From Macrolepiota albuminosa (Eukaryota > Basidiomycota > Agaricomycetes > Agaricales > Agaricaceae): a stretch of 64,000 nucleotides of DNA. The stretch is taken from assembly GCA_027475525.1 (NCBI GenBank), contig JAMWFC010000055.1, positions 3,001,042 through 3,065,041 on the forward strand, in the 5' to 3' direction. The notes beneath the pieces are model-generated. The model was not told the origin of the DNA, made no database searches, and was given only the letters and a program-made list of their open reading frames with translations. Below are positions 35,501-46,330 of this stretch, one piece after another; position 1 is the stretch's first letter; each line of letters starts with the position of its first letter. A program made the position numbers and the translations under genes.

Positions 35501-37981
35501 CAGCTTTCTTATTAAAATCTGCTTCTCTTCTGGAGTTCCTGATGATATGTACTTTACAGCTGTTGAAGCATAAATGAATAAACAATTTGCTTTATTCCCA
35601 AGATCTTGAAGTTCTGGCTTATTCACAAACTCTGGAAGTTTTGTATTCAAATATGTCATAATATCCATATCAATATCTTCATGAGGAATATTCTGAAGGT
35701 AACAAACTGAATCAGATGAAAATGACTTGCACAATTCTGCAAGTTCAGGATCTGATCGACTTGTTACAAGAAACTTGAGACCATTCAAATAATTTTTTTC
35801 AACAGTAACAAGTAATTCTTTGAGAAATTCTGATCCTCCTTTGTTTTAAATTTCATCCAAAGCATCAATCACAATAAGATATGGTGGCAGAATAGAAGAA
35901 TGACTAGTTATAACTTCTTTCCAAGGATTTACTAACAAATTTTGCATTTGTTTTTTTAGATCCTTGTTAACTGAGTCTGTATCTATATTTTCAAAAGCCT
36001 TGGCAAAAAACTGTGAATGATGAGCAAGCTGATAAACAAGAGTAGGAATGATATTTTTTTGGCTTCGTGTATCTTCAAATTGCCTAGAACAAAAGAAACT
36101 AGCCTGCAATATTTGCAATACATTATTGCCCTCTTCAAAATCTTGAGCTATAGTATAAGCAATTGTTGATTTTCCAGATCCTGCATGACCAGTCAGCCAA
36201 AAAACCTGTGGACTACTATCTGATGCATTTTGAGCCCAATTGCTAATTTTTTTAAGAATTTCAACACGTGTTCCTGGTGTGCATGGTTGACGAGACAATG
36301 TTTGCACATCATCAGGATTAGCATCATATATAGCTCTGTGAGCATGGGGCCAGCCAGACAATTTCAATTTCTAAAGCTCATATAAATACACACTATATCA
36401 AAGTGCTTTTCAATAACTTACTTCAAGTCGTTTTTGTGAATCCCAAACATTTTTATCAATTTTCAACATTAATTTAAACTAAAAAAAGCATGTTAAAACT
36501 TTAGCAAAGTAGTTGTAAAATATCCATGCCTGAAAAATCTTTGTTTGATCATTGATATAATTGACAATATGGTTTATTTTCAACTTGTTCTCTTCACTGT
36601 TCATAATTTTGCTAATATAAGACTTGTTCAACATTTCCTCAAATTCTTCAAACTTATCATTTAATATTTTGCAATATATATCAACTTAAAAAAAATAGCA
36701 ACAGCATTAAACCTACTTTACAAAGCCTTCTATAACATTTTTCAAGTTTGTGTTTTCATCATTGTTATTTGTTATAGCATCACAAAAGTCTCTAATTCTT
36801 GCAAGCTGAATATCAAGCTCATCATTATTGTTAGAAACAGCCTATAACTGCTTTTAATATATATATCACAAAAACCACAAACAAACTCACATGTATCAGA
36901 TCCATCAAAGCAGTAAAAGATGCAAAAGGAACTTGAAGTGGAATTCCGGATAATGATTTGTCAACCTTCCTGAGCAAAAGCTCAATTCCATTCAAAGCTG
37001 TGTGAAATCCATCTTTTATCATGGTGTTCAAAGCATGATCTCTGGCAGAAGATGCCTGAGATATAGCTAAACCACCACCATGACTTCCTCCGTCAGTAAA
37101 AACCATGAGCATCACTGCTACATGTGTATATATTTGGTGAAATGTGGCATACCCAATTCATTGGGGGAAGAAGTATCAACCTGAGAGTTCATGTCAACTA
37201 TAATTTCCTCAATCAGTGTTTAAGATTAGTAGATTCATTGAATAGAATTACATCAACCTGAGAGTTCATGTCAACTATAATTTCCTCAATCAGTGTTTAA
37301 GATTAGTAGATTCATTGAATAGAATTACCAGACGTCACACGTCCTTCTCCAGTTGATAAAGCATCAGATTGACCCATATTGGCAGAAGCTTGGATTAAAA
37401 GTATTCAGATTCTTTGCAGTATGAATGATTATCAATAACTGACCTGTACTTGTCAAACGTGCGGTAACTTGAGGAGCTTGCATAAAAGCTTCAGAACTGG
37501 CTCCTTTCAAAAGCATGAGCTTTCATGAGATGAGGCAGACTTGCCACGCTCACTGTTTCCTTGTATTGTCGACCCAGCTGCGTTTACAGGGACAACAGAT
37601 GAGGCATCTTCACTGGTTGTCCCTTTTGAGGTCTGTCAGGTCCACAATGATAGATGAAATATGGACTTGACACTCACTGAATCCAGTGTCATCCCTGTTA
37701 GTTGGGGGTGCAGCCAATGGAGGCACGGAAGCAGAGACTTGGGTGCACATTGAGACACATAGGCAGTGAAGATGGCTGATATGCCTACCTGTATCCATCG
37801 GGCCTGACAAGAACGAAGATTGATTAGGAGAGGCATTGCCAGGCACACGACGAGAATCTGCTGCAAGAGAAACACTCGAGGCACTGACTTGGGTACCTGC
37901 AGTCCGACGCCTGAACATTGAGTGAAGCCTTTGAATAATTTGTTTCCCCTGTGAAGAGGGCCTGTCATTCTGAGTAGACAT
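32514..37981 (-). pseudogene. NACHT-WD40 STAND/NLR gene with two nonsense codons
   Basis: Probable start at 37981 (MSTQNDRPSSQGKQIIQRL), a serine-rich N-terminus over several exons (GTAGGC, GTGAGT donors), then an N-terminal helical region (36.7-37.1 kb) and a NACHT domain (36367-34712) with Walker A GHAGSGKSTIA and Walker B LIVIDALDEI. Fourteen WD40 repeats follow (34661-32600), nearly identical 42-residue units (VAFSPDGKSIVSGS type), and a conserved tail (RLMYVPASAF, FGEKWRNCYT). TAA at 35846-35848 follows DALDEI and TAG at 33102-33104 replaces the Gln codon found in the other repeats; both fit C to T. Such genes act in fungal non-self recognition. Otherwise the architecture is complete. 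Confidence 0.88.
37175..37328. repeat. Perfect 77-bp tandem duplication
   Basis: Bases 37175-37251 and 37252-37328 are identical, starting ATCAACCTGAGAGTTCATG. It lies in a noncoding part of the NLR gene, close to where CpG frequency rises. Confidence 0.96.
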
Positions 37982-38115
37982 AGTTAATGAGTAATAGAGC
38001 GATGAGGTGCGAGGAAAGATAGACAACAGTAGAATGCGGTTGCCACAAGTACACAACAGTGTAGCCATGTTTGTGCATAAGCTAGATATGGTCAAGAATT
38101 TCTCAATCACAAGTG

Positions 38116-38277
38116 AGTTGGCCTTGTCGAGTCACAAGGAACGAAGGGACAGACAGGGTGTTGTCTTTGAGTGAGGTGGCTGTGAAGTCACGAGTAACTT
38201 TTCTTTCTTCGTGACTACCACTCTCACAATCCTTCGCCGTGCTTCAGCGCTCGCACACCCTGCGGGCAAAAATTTTC
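38116..38277 (+). repeat. DIRS split direct repeat A1
   Basis: 162 bp starting AGTTGGCCTTGTCGAGTC. It differs from A2 by one visible base, GCCGTGC versus GCCGCGC, a CpG to TpG change. Confidence 0.95.
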
Positions 38278-38323
38278 TTATCACTCATTAGTAGTCCCTA
38301 AGTGTCTTCTATAAAGAAAAATC

Positions 38324-40223
38324 ATGATTACACTCACTGTCGACCCTAACACGGAAGTAGCGCCAGATTTTACCACAGATGAACACAGGTTCACCAGGGA
38401 TGCGGTCAGACACGACAGGGACGGAATGTCCAATGACCAGGCAGCAGAAACTCTACTCAATCTGTGGAACGCGGAGCGCGAAAGAAGGAAAGCACTGTGG
38501 GAAGCGGAGCGCGAGGAGAGAGAAGCAGAAAATAGACCACAGGAACCAATCGACAGAGGTAACCCGCCAAGACTCACGGCAGATGATGTAACGCTACAGT
38601 CGAGGCCGTCCAGACCACATTCCCCAGAAGTAGGAGAGAAAGCTCCAAACCTAGTCGCGGGAATGCCCGTTCCCGATGTAATCGAGTATCCGCCTGCGCG
38701 CTTTGCTATAAAGAAGTTAAGGGAGCGCGAATACATTGAATTGAGTTACTTTACCCCTGAAGGCCGTGCCGAGGCCGCAAAGAATGAATCGGTGTCGGCG
38801 AGCGACGTATTCACCTTAGCAAAGGAAGAAGACGTTCTGGCCTTAAAGCCTATCATAAACTTCAAGGGGCCCAAAGGAAAGGCAACCCAAGACGAGGATC
38901 TTGGGTGGGATCAACTGTGCATAGCGTCAACTAACTTTCTCGAAAACATAGTACAGGAGGAATGGCCAAACAACATGATAGACGCGATGCATACTTTCTT
39001 CATCCGCTTAACCAACCATCGGCTGAGAAACGAGGGCCCAGATGGGCTGAAGGTACTCCTCCTGTACCAAGCGCGTGTCAGGAGGGAATGGCACCGTCAG
39101 ATCAAGAATCCTCCTAAAGCGGGAATCTTCGATATCGGGTTGATCGACGACAGAGTCTTGAGGACTCTGAAAGACCAAGTGTACGACGCCAAGAGAAATG
39201 CAGTGATATCAGGTGAGCGGTTAATCAGTCCCGCCATCCCTCTTCTGACCAGGCCCGGGTTTTCTTCGCTCACTCATTCCACCATGAACCTGTTTTTCTT
39301 TGGATATCTTATGTCTTCTTCCCCGTTGTCCCGGTGACGTATTTACACTTGCATTATCAATTTTGGGCTCTGCCCGTCAATCATGCGTATGGCGTACTTG
39401 CGCCGGCTTTATCGTCTTCGGACATCATGCATTAACTGCTTTATCTGCATTAAATTATGGGTCTTGACGGACACTCCGCATGCGTACGGATATTCGTTCC
39501 CCCCCATGCCTTATGAACGCTTTACCCCGCATTATCTGTGGCTCATGCATACAACGCTATAATCGTGCGCTTACCCGTTGCTTTACTACCGCGGAATGCA
39601 CGTTCTGCCTGATCTGCATTAATCGGGTCGGAACTCTACGCTTATTACCTTTGTGCACCGCGTTGACATTGGGCCGCGATGTATCGTTCACTAACCCACA
39701 TAATAAACGCGAATCCGTGAAACCACATTGGGTCGTTAATCTCACGCACGGTATGCCTACATATCCAGAGCTGACCACTCTGAAAAATGATGCGGCAAGC
39801 TGGAACAGCGCTAACCGAGGAAAGCGTAAAAGGTCCCCATCCCCAGCGCTCGATAAAGCATCCCAATCCGAGCGCAATGCGAAACACAAAAAGGAGAGAA
39901 CCAGGGAGACGTTTTTTCCCCAACGCGCAGGTTCAACCTCAGGCACGGCCACCACGACCAACGCAGCCTGCGCGGTATGCCTTGGTCGTCACACGCACGA
40001 TATCTGGCACTGCTCCGCTCGAGACTTATGGAACGGGCAAAAGGCTTACGTGTCACGAAACAAAGGAGGGAGACTCATCAGCCCCGAAGGCCAGGAACTC
40101 TGCACCGATTGGCAGAAACCACGAGGGTGTCGAATCTTGTCGCACGAGCACAAACACGAGTGCTCCGGATGCGGAAAGAAGGATCATGGCGCTCAAAGGT
40201 GCCCTCTCGCACAACAGCTTTAA
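38324..40223 (+). pseudogene. DIRS gag-like ORF in two pieces
   Basis: The first piece (38324 to about 39212) begins MITLTVDPNTEVAPDF. It is hydrophilic with a charged helical part (RERRKALWEAEREEREAE) and a conserved-looking C-part (WDQLCIASTNFLENIVQEEW). The second piece (39480-40223) is in another frame and ends with zinc-binding motifs: CAVCLGRHTHDIWHC and a canonical CCHC knuckle CSGCGKKDHGAQRC. Between them (39213-39700) the sequence does not look like gag; it starts GTGAGC and may be an intron or insertion. The protein would package element RNA. Whether it is still expressed intact is unclear. Confidence 0.72.
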
Positions 40224-42187
40224 GTTCGCCACTCCTTACAACCACCGAGCGTGGGGCTCGGAGATCGCCAAAGCAGGGCTCTCCGAATTCTTCCCATCTC
40301 TTGCACATGACATCGAATTTGGATTTGACGCCGGAATACCTCCAGTTGCACAAACTTTCACCCCACCGAACAGAGTCTGTCGATGACTTATCAACCCAGT
40401 TTGACGCAATGGTCGAAGCAGAGCTGCACAAAGGGCGTTATCTGGGGCCCTTCACTCGACAGCAGGTCGAGGACATCATTGGATACTTTCAGACGTCACC
40501 GCTCAGCATCATCCCTAAGCCCAACAAGCCAGGGAAATACAGACTCTTACAAAATCTATCCTACCCCTACACATCGAACGCAAACATCAACGTGCAATCC
40601 ATCAATAGCGCGATTGATTCAGTGCAATTTCCGTGCACGTGGGGTACTTTCAACAGCGTTTATCTGCTCATCTCCAGATTGCCCCCAGACTCACAGGCGG
40701 CGACACGTGACGTCAAAGAGGCGTACCGAACCGTGCCAATTAAACTGGCACAGTGGCCTGGACTCGTCGTCAAACTGCGGGAGTCAGACTCTTTCGCCAT
40801 TGATACAATGGATTGTTTCGGGCTGGGTTCAGGCTGTGGATGCTATGGCATCGTGGGTGACGCTGGGGTTGAAATTCTCAGGGCAAACGGAATGGGCCCG
40901 ATGTCAAAATGGGTGGACGATCACATTTTCTTCCGAGTTAAACTCGATCACCTGGACAATTACAATAAAGCCAGAGAGACATGGGCAGAGGATGCACGAG
41001 CAGGGGGCGGAAGAGTGCACAGAGGGGGCAGAATCTGGTATCAAGGAGCTAAGAATGTGGAAGATGGGTGGAACGAGTATGACGAGAATATGCAGTTCTC
41101 AATCAACGACCTTTCTGGGACGTCTCCTAGATCCAAGAGCGACGGAGAATACTCATACGCCAAACAAGACATCGACGCAATATCGGAAATCCTGGGTATC
41201 CCCTGGGAAAAGTCCAAAGACGTCGAGTTCTGCGACGTGGTCATATACATCGGCTTCCTCTGGAACGTTAGGCAGCGAGAAGTCAGCATTCCCAAACCAA
41301 AAAGGGAAAAGTACTTACAAGCAATTGCTGACTGGGGAAAATCGAAGCACCACACACTCGAAGAAGCCCAGAAGCTCTACGGGAAGTTACTACATTCCTG
41401 CTACGTGGTTCCGAGCGGCAGAGCCTACCTCACCCATCTGGAGACCTTCATGCGCATCTTCCACGATCGTCCATTCATGCCACGCCATCCTCCAAAAGGA
41501 ACCGATGACGACCTGCGCTGGTGGCAGCGAGTACTTCGTGAACCAGTGGCAAGACCGATTCTGGAACCGCGAGCCTACGCAAACATCGAAGCTTATTCGG
41601 ACGCGAGCTCCAAAACCGGAATTGGAGTCGTCATTGGAGACGAATGGAGGGCGTGGAGCCTTGTACCAGGGTGGAAAGGGGAAGGAAGAGACATTGGCTG
41701 GGCAGAAGCCGTGGGTTTCTTCCTCATGGTCTTGTCGATCGCACAGTCAAGACGTGTCGAACGCCGCGTCAAGGTCTTTGGCGATAACCGAGGGGTTGTG
41801 GAAGGCTGGTGGACGGGGAGAAGTCGGAATAAACAAGTCAACGAGGTTTTCAAACTCGTTCACTACACATGCGAACAATACAACGTCGCAGTATGCACCA
41901 GATACGTCCCAAGCGAGTACAACCCCGCGGACGGGCCCTCTAGAGGGGAGTTCCCAATACAAAAGCCTTTACTGCCAACAGTACCTATCCCTAGCGAGAT
42001 CGCAAAACACGTCGTCGACATCGACGAATCGATCCTCACAGCAGAGCCTGAGCGCAGGGGAAAGCGAAAAAAGACTGCTAGCAGAAGTGCAGAGCCGAAT
42101 GAAGCTACACTCAAACGTCAAGATGAGGCAATCCAATGTCAAACCGACGAGTGGCTCACCTATGCCGAATCCTGGCGGAAGCTGTAG
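40186..42187 (+). pseudogene. DIRS reverse transcriptase - RNase H
   Basis: A likely start, MALKGALSHNSFKF (40186), overlaps the gag end. Near 40370 the homologous frame changes (TPPN in one frame, then TESVDDLSTQFDAMVEAEL in the next), an indel or programmed shift. RT motifs follow: GRYLGPF, SPLSIIPKPNKPGKYRLLQN, ATRDVKEAYRTVPI, the catalytic KWVDDH (VDD at 40913-40921) and IGFLWN. RNase H has YSDASSKTGIGV, WAEAVGF, VFGDNRGVVEGW and YNPADGPSR, so the acidic residues are present. It ends at 42187, just before the recombinase. Confidence 0.88.
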
Positions 42188-42239
42188 CGCATCCAATGAG
42201 CTGCACGACTTTGCACCTGGAGAGAAAAGGAGGAAGCCA

Positions 42240-43394
42240 ATGCCATACCCAGCGGGTTTGACACCAGCGTGGTCCCCGCTACGCCCTCACGTCATGGCCA
42301 GAGAAAGACTCCGCTTATGGAGACCAGCGCAATCACCCACCACCTCGACGAATCACTCGGCTCCCAGCACCCTATCCGAAGACGACCTAGCCAGAGTCTT
42401 CACTGTGATGAACGCCGCCTGGGCTGACTCTACCAAGGAGACCTACGGCACAGGACTATTGCTTTTCCATGTGTTCTGCGACTTCAGGAGCATACCAGAA
42501 GCGCAGCGGGCTCCTGTCTCTCCGGAAATACTCGAAGCCTTCGTAGCAGCATCCGCGGGGGCTTACTCTAAAACCGCAATCGAGAATTTTCTAGCCGGGA
42601 TTAGGGCATGGCACCTGTTGCATAGTGTGAGCTGGGAAATAGATGACACTCGCATGCATACCCTCTTAAGAGCGGCAGAGAGATTAGCTCCCGCCGCCTC
42701 CAAAAGGAAAAAGAGACGTCCCTGCACCGTCGAGTTCCTGAGGGCAATACACGACCAGTTGAGCATAGACTCTCCGCACCCAGAACCTCTCAATGTAGCC
42801 GTCTTCGCATGCGCAACAACATGCTTTTACAGCGCAGCTCGGCTAGGGGAGTTTACCATCCCCACTCTGTCAGCATTCGACCCCCGAATTCACGTAAAGC
42901 CGAGTGATGTTTCATCTTCCACCGACCGATCAGGCCTCCAAACCACCTCCTTCTTCCTCCCAAGGACCAAAACTGCAGTGCACGGGGAAATCGTATCGTG
43001 GGGAGCACAAAGTGACTCGTCAGACCCAAAAGGGGCATTAGAGAAACATCTGTGCATAAACGACCCCGCTCCGAACGGTCCACTGTTCGCTTACAAGAGC
43101 AAGAAAGGAAAGTCAGTGCCTCTGACGAAGAAGAAATTCCTCGAAGTACTCACCAAGGCAGCTAGAGCCGCAAACCTGGAACCGCTACAAGGTCACGGGA
43201 TTTGCATCGGCGCCACATTAGAATATTTACTGAGAGGAGTACCTTTCGAAGCCATGAAGGCGATAGGTCGCTGGTCCAGCGACGCTTTTTATGGATACCT
43301 ATCCAAGCATGAGCAAATCCTCGCTCCCTATTTGCAAGCCGTACCTGCTTTACATGAATCTTTCTTGAGGTTGACGCTCGCGTTCAGAAAATGA
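42240..43394 (+). CDS. DIRS tyrosine recombinase, HxxR Arg replaced by Cys
   Basis: A 384-codon ORF from ATG at 42240; the upstream part of this frame is a shadow of RT. The N-terminal SAM-like core domain has WADSTKETYGTGLLLFHVFC and SKTAIENFLAGIRAWH. In the catalytic domain the first Arg is in YSAARLGEFT, the H-x-x-R motif reads HGIC (TGC at 43203-43205 where CGC is expected), and the nucleophile Tyr is likely in FYGYLSKH. A Cys at the second catalytic Arg should stop strand transfer. The change fits CpG to TpG. It would integrate the circular element without target duplication. The frame is otherwise intact. Confidence 0.88.
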   Translation: MPYPAGLTPAWSPLRPHVMARERLRLWRPAQSPTTSTNHSAPSTLSEDDLARVFTVMNAAWADSTKETYGTGLLLFHVFCDFRSIPEAQRAPVSPEILEAFVAASAGAYSKTAIENFLAGIRAWHLLHSVSWEIDDTRMHTLLRAAERLAPAASKRKKRRPCTVEFLRAIHDQLSIDSPHPEPLNVAVFACATTCFYSAARLGEFTIPTLSAFDPRIHVKPSDVSSSTDRSGLQTTSFFLPRTKTAVHGEIVSWGAQSDSSDPKGALEKHLCINDPAPNGPLFAYKSKKGKSVPLTKKKFLEVLTKAARAANLEPLQGHGICIGATLEYLLRGVPFEAMKAIGRWSSDAFYGYLSKHEQILAPYLQAVPALHESFLRLTLAFRK

Positions 43395-43523
43395 CGAGCA
43401 AATCTTGGTATCTTGGTGAGTAAAGCATTCTCTTCAGTCCGCGCAAAGAGCCATGCTAGGATTTCGATGGGAATCCAGCTTAGTATCCAAACGTCGCGTC
43501 GTTGCCTCCTAAATTCAAGTGGA

Positions 43524-43730
43524 GAATCGCGGCTAACGCATTTGCTATCCAGGACATTGAACTTTCAAATCTTGCTACCAGTCGTGAGGGTTCGGAGCAC
43601 CAGTGAAGTGTCTCGCCCGAACATCAATACATTAAATAATACAAACTTACAAAGCCATAATCCTGTTATGATACCCGTATTATATTGTACTAGCAACTTT
43701 TTAAATTGAGCGAGCGGCGAAGTCAAAGAG
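43524..43730 (+). repeat. DIRS split direct repeat B1
   Basis: 207 bp starting GAATCGCGGCTAACGC and ending GTCAAAGAG. Identical to B2 except CAGTGAAG versus CAGCGAAG, again C to T at CpG. Confidence 0.95.
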
Positions 43731-43892
43731 AGTTGGCCTTGTCGAGTCACAAGGAACGAAGGGACAGACAGGGTGTTGTCTTTGAGTGAGGTGGCTGTGA
43801 AGTCACGAGTAACTTTTCTTTCTTCGTGACTACCACTCTCACAATCCTTCGCCGCGCTTCAGCGCTCGCACACCCTGCGGGCAAAAATTTTC
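43731..43892 (+). repeat. DIRS split direct repeat A2
   Basis: Directly abuts B1, giving the internal B1-A2 junction that defines split direct repeats. 162 bp, near-identical to A1. Confidence 0.95.
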
Positions 43893-44212
43893 CCCACCCT
43901 ACCCGCCCCATAGAAAGGGAGTTCTATTCTCATTGAAGGCTCAGCCATAAAACATCGTCGCCACCTCCCCTCCTCCACCATCATTTTAATCTCCATCCTC
44001 GCCACTTCACGGATCCTAAGTACCCCCCAACCCCGGCCATCAATCTTCAACACGAAACCGCATTATCAGGCAGGTCATTCCACCCCTTCAGCGCCCACCA
44101 GAGCACGCCATAGTGTCCCGCGCGGCCAGTCAGCGAGTGCCAGGAAAGCGTCCCAAATTAGCCAGGTATTGTTAGCTCGGACGGCTCGTTTTTGCCCTCC
44201 CCCCTCTCCCAG

Positions 44213-44419
44213 GAATCGCGGCTAACGCATTTGCTATCCAGGACATTGAACTTTCAAATCTTGCTACCAGTCGTGAGGGTTCGGAGCACCAGCGAAGTGT
44301 CTCGCCCGAACATCAATACATTAAATAATACAAACTTACAAAGCCATAATCCTGTTATGATACCCGTATTATATTGTACTAGCAACTTTTTAAATTGAGC
44401 GAGCGGCGAAGTCAAAGAG
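44213..44419 (+). repeat. DIRS split direct repeat B2
   Basis: Right end of the element; B1 copy. The 320 bp between A2 and B2 (43893-44212) have no ORF that I recognise. Confidence 0.93.
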
Positions 44420-44984
44420 GATAGCCTTGGGCCAAGTGACCTCTATGCACACATGAAGTTACCAGATCGAGCTTGTCATTCTCACAGCACGCAAGAATCC
44501 AATAGTACTCCCCGTCTCCGTACCCCGTTTCATATCATCAATGCTACAAATTTCATTTCCCTCTTCTATATCATAATTACCAAGCCGCCATATAGCCAAT
44601 ATCGAGACAATAGTGCTGAAATGATGTGCAGATCAAGCGCCAAGCGATCAAACCATACTTGAGGTATTCTTATCTGATAAGGCCGAGACTGTGAAATTCG
44701 CCGTGGCGCTAAGTACTACACCGGACGTCACCTGTTTCCCCGCCTCGATGAAGCCACGCACCACGAGAGTGAGCCTTGGCCCTGGCCTTTTTATCAAAGT
44801 CTTCAAAACTATCACCGACGTTGACGTCATCCTCAACAAGCGCCTCGAGCTCTCTTCCCTCAGCCTCGGCCCGAGCACAGCGACACATAAGCGGACGTGC
44901 AAGCGTACTCTCCGGCTGAGAGATCACCGCTCCTCATCCACTAGCTCATATATACAGGTCAAGTGTGGAGGAAAAGAGGCTTAC
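44420..44984. other. Unassigned CpG-rich stretch
   Basis: Overlapping open frames on both strands (44648-44902 minus, 44691-45041 plus) are probably due to high GC rather than coding. It lies where the GDH gene's last exons should be, but no GDH sequence is seen. Confidence 0.4.
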
Positions 44985-45841
44985 TTCCGGGAGCGTACCA
45001 CACACCTTTACCATCCCTGCGTGCCTTCTCGAAGACTTTGATAGACTCTTCAGTGCAACCCATGTTGGAACCCTCGGCAATGATGCGGACACCTGCAGCA
45101 ACAAGTGCCTCCGCTTCCTCACCGGATACTTCGTTCTCTGTCGCACCAGGTAGACCATGGTGGACGACGGAGAGGAGAGTCCAAGGGCACTTGCCAGCGT
45201 GATATGTGAAGCGGTTGCCGGACTGATTACCAGCCCACGACACCAGAGTCCCACCCTTAAGCTTGAGCTGCCCAATACTGAGGATGTCCTTTTTAGTAAA
45301 ACCCATGGATGCGATGAGGGATCCCTTGGAGTCGGAGAGAGACTTGACTGTGGCGCCTAGCTCAAGCACCTTCAGCGCGGTGAATTGGGAAACATTGCCA
45401 GAACTGGAGATGGCAACTATTGATGCGAAATGGAATAGTTTACTTTATGTGAGAATTAGGGACAGGCTATCTCGATCATCTGCTAAAACATCAATATTAT
45501 CCAACAATAAGAGAGGGGAAAGTACATACGTGCTCAACAAAGTATACAAGACTATATAGTGGCCCCTGTGCGAAGGAAAGAGCCTCCCTGATGGATACCT
45601 TTGCCAGTGAGCATGCCGACAAACTCGTTCTTCAATTTCTTGTAAGCACCAAAGAGGAAACCAATCTCCCTTGCACCCTTTCCAACATCGCCAGGAGGCA
45701 CATCAGCTGACCCATAGAAGCGGCGCAGAAACATCTGATCTCAGAGTCGGACTTTCCCTTGGGGTCAAAATCTGAACCGCCACCGCCCATGCTAAGCAGG
45801 TTTTTTTTGATAGACCAAGATATAGTCAGTGCTGATCGCAT
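44985..45841 (-). pseudogene. NADP-glutamate dehydrogenase, internal fragment
   Basis: Minus strand. MGGGGSDFDPKGKSDSEIRC (expected GGGKGGSDFDP), then GAREIGFLFGAYKKLKNEFV and GMLTGKGIHQGGSFLR, a SLVYFVEH exon end followed by a GTATGT intron, then SSGNVSQFTALKVLELGATV (Rossmann NAD(P) loop), GFTKKDILSIGQLKLKGG and EGSNMGCTEESIKVFEKA. The last exon ends WYAPGS/GTAAGC at 44985 with no further match. N-terminal substrate residues and the C-terminus are missing. The frame is broken near 45700 and 45800. The enzyme assimilates ammonium with 2-oxoglutarate. This copy is a dead internal piece. Confidence 0.87.
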
Positions 45842-46330
45842 TTTCGAATATGCTATTGACTTCGTTGCTTGTTTCGTATCCGACTTTGGATGGTCCCATA
45901 CGACACTCCAGACTCGATATGGATAGATCCCGACTCGGAAAACTTTCTGGCTTCTGAGGAGACAGTCTCATTGAACGTCGTAGAAGTAGGGTTGGACGAA
46001 ATCGTAAGACTGGGTTTAGATGACTATCTATGATAGAGAACACTCACTGGATATCAATGGATACATACCCGCGCTTCTCCTCACGTGAAAAATCTTTTGG
46101 GAAGATAATCCGTTTGTATCAGAATCTTAAGGTCTTCCCAGATCAATGCAGAGGGAGCCAAAAGTGACAAGTAGTATATATAACAGTCTTGTATCCTAGT
46201 TCCAGGAGACTTGGGTTCTTGTTTTCTCGTTTGGAAATTCTCCTGTGTTTATCTGAGGGTCTGACATCCCCAAGCATCTTATGTAGCGAAATGATTGTGA
46301 TGAACCAAAAAGAAGCTTAAGGTCGTCCGT
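45842..46330. other. Possible remains of the GDH N-terminus
   Basis: The minus frame 45792-46043 shows no clean GDH N-terminal motifs. Sequence is moderately CpG-rich. Nothing else recognised. Confidence 0.35.

Larger units (their letters stand above)
38116..44419 (+). mobile_element. DIRS/PAT-like tyrosine-recombinase retroelement
   Basis: A 6.3-kb element with gag, RT-RNase H and tyrosine recombinase in order, bounded by split direct repeats: A1 38116-38277, B1 43524-43730, A2 43731-43892, B2 44213-44419. There are no LTRs, integrase or target duplication, as expected for elements that integrate as circles by a tyrosine recombinase. It is CpG-rich, unlike its left neighbour, so it is younger or was spared mutation. 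A 320-bp spacer lies between A2 and B2. Confidence 0.92.

Noticed and set aside
40383..42230. Start of the 1003-codon plus-strand frame ending at 43394
   Set aside because: Its first ~600 codons are an out-of-frame shadow of the DIRS RT-RNase H; only the recombinase part from 42240 is real.
44648..45041. Overlapping long frames on both strands as extra genes
   Set aside because: Several frames are open at once in GC-rich DNA and none shows a recognisable motif.
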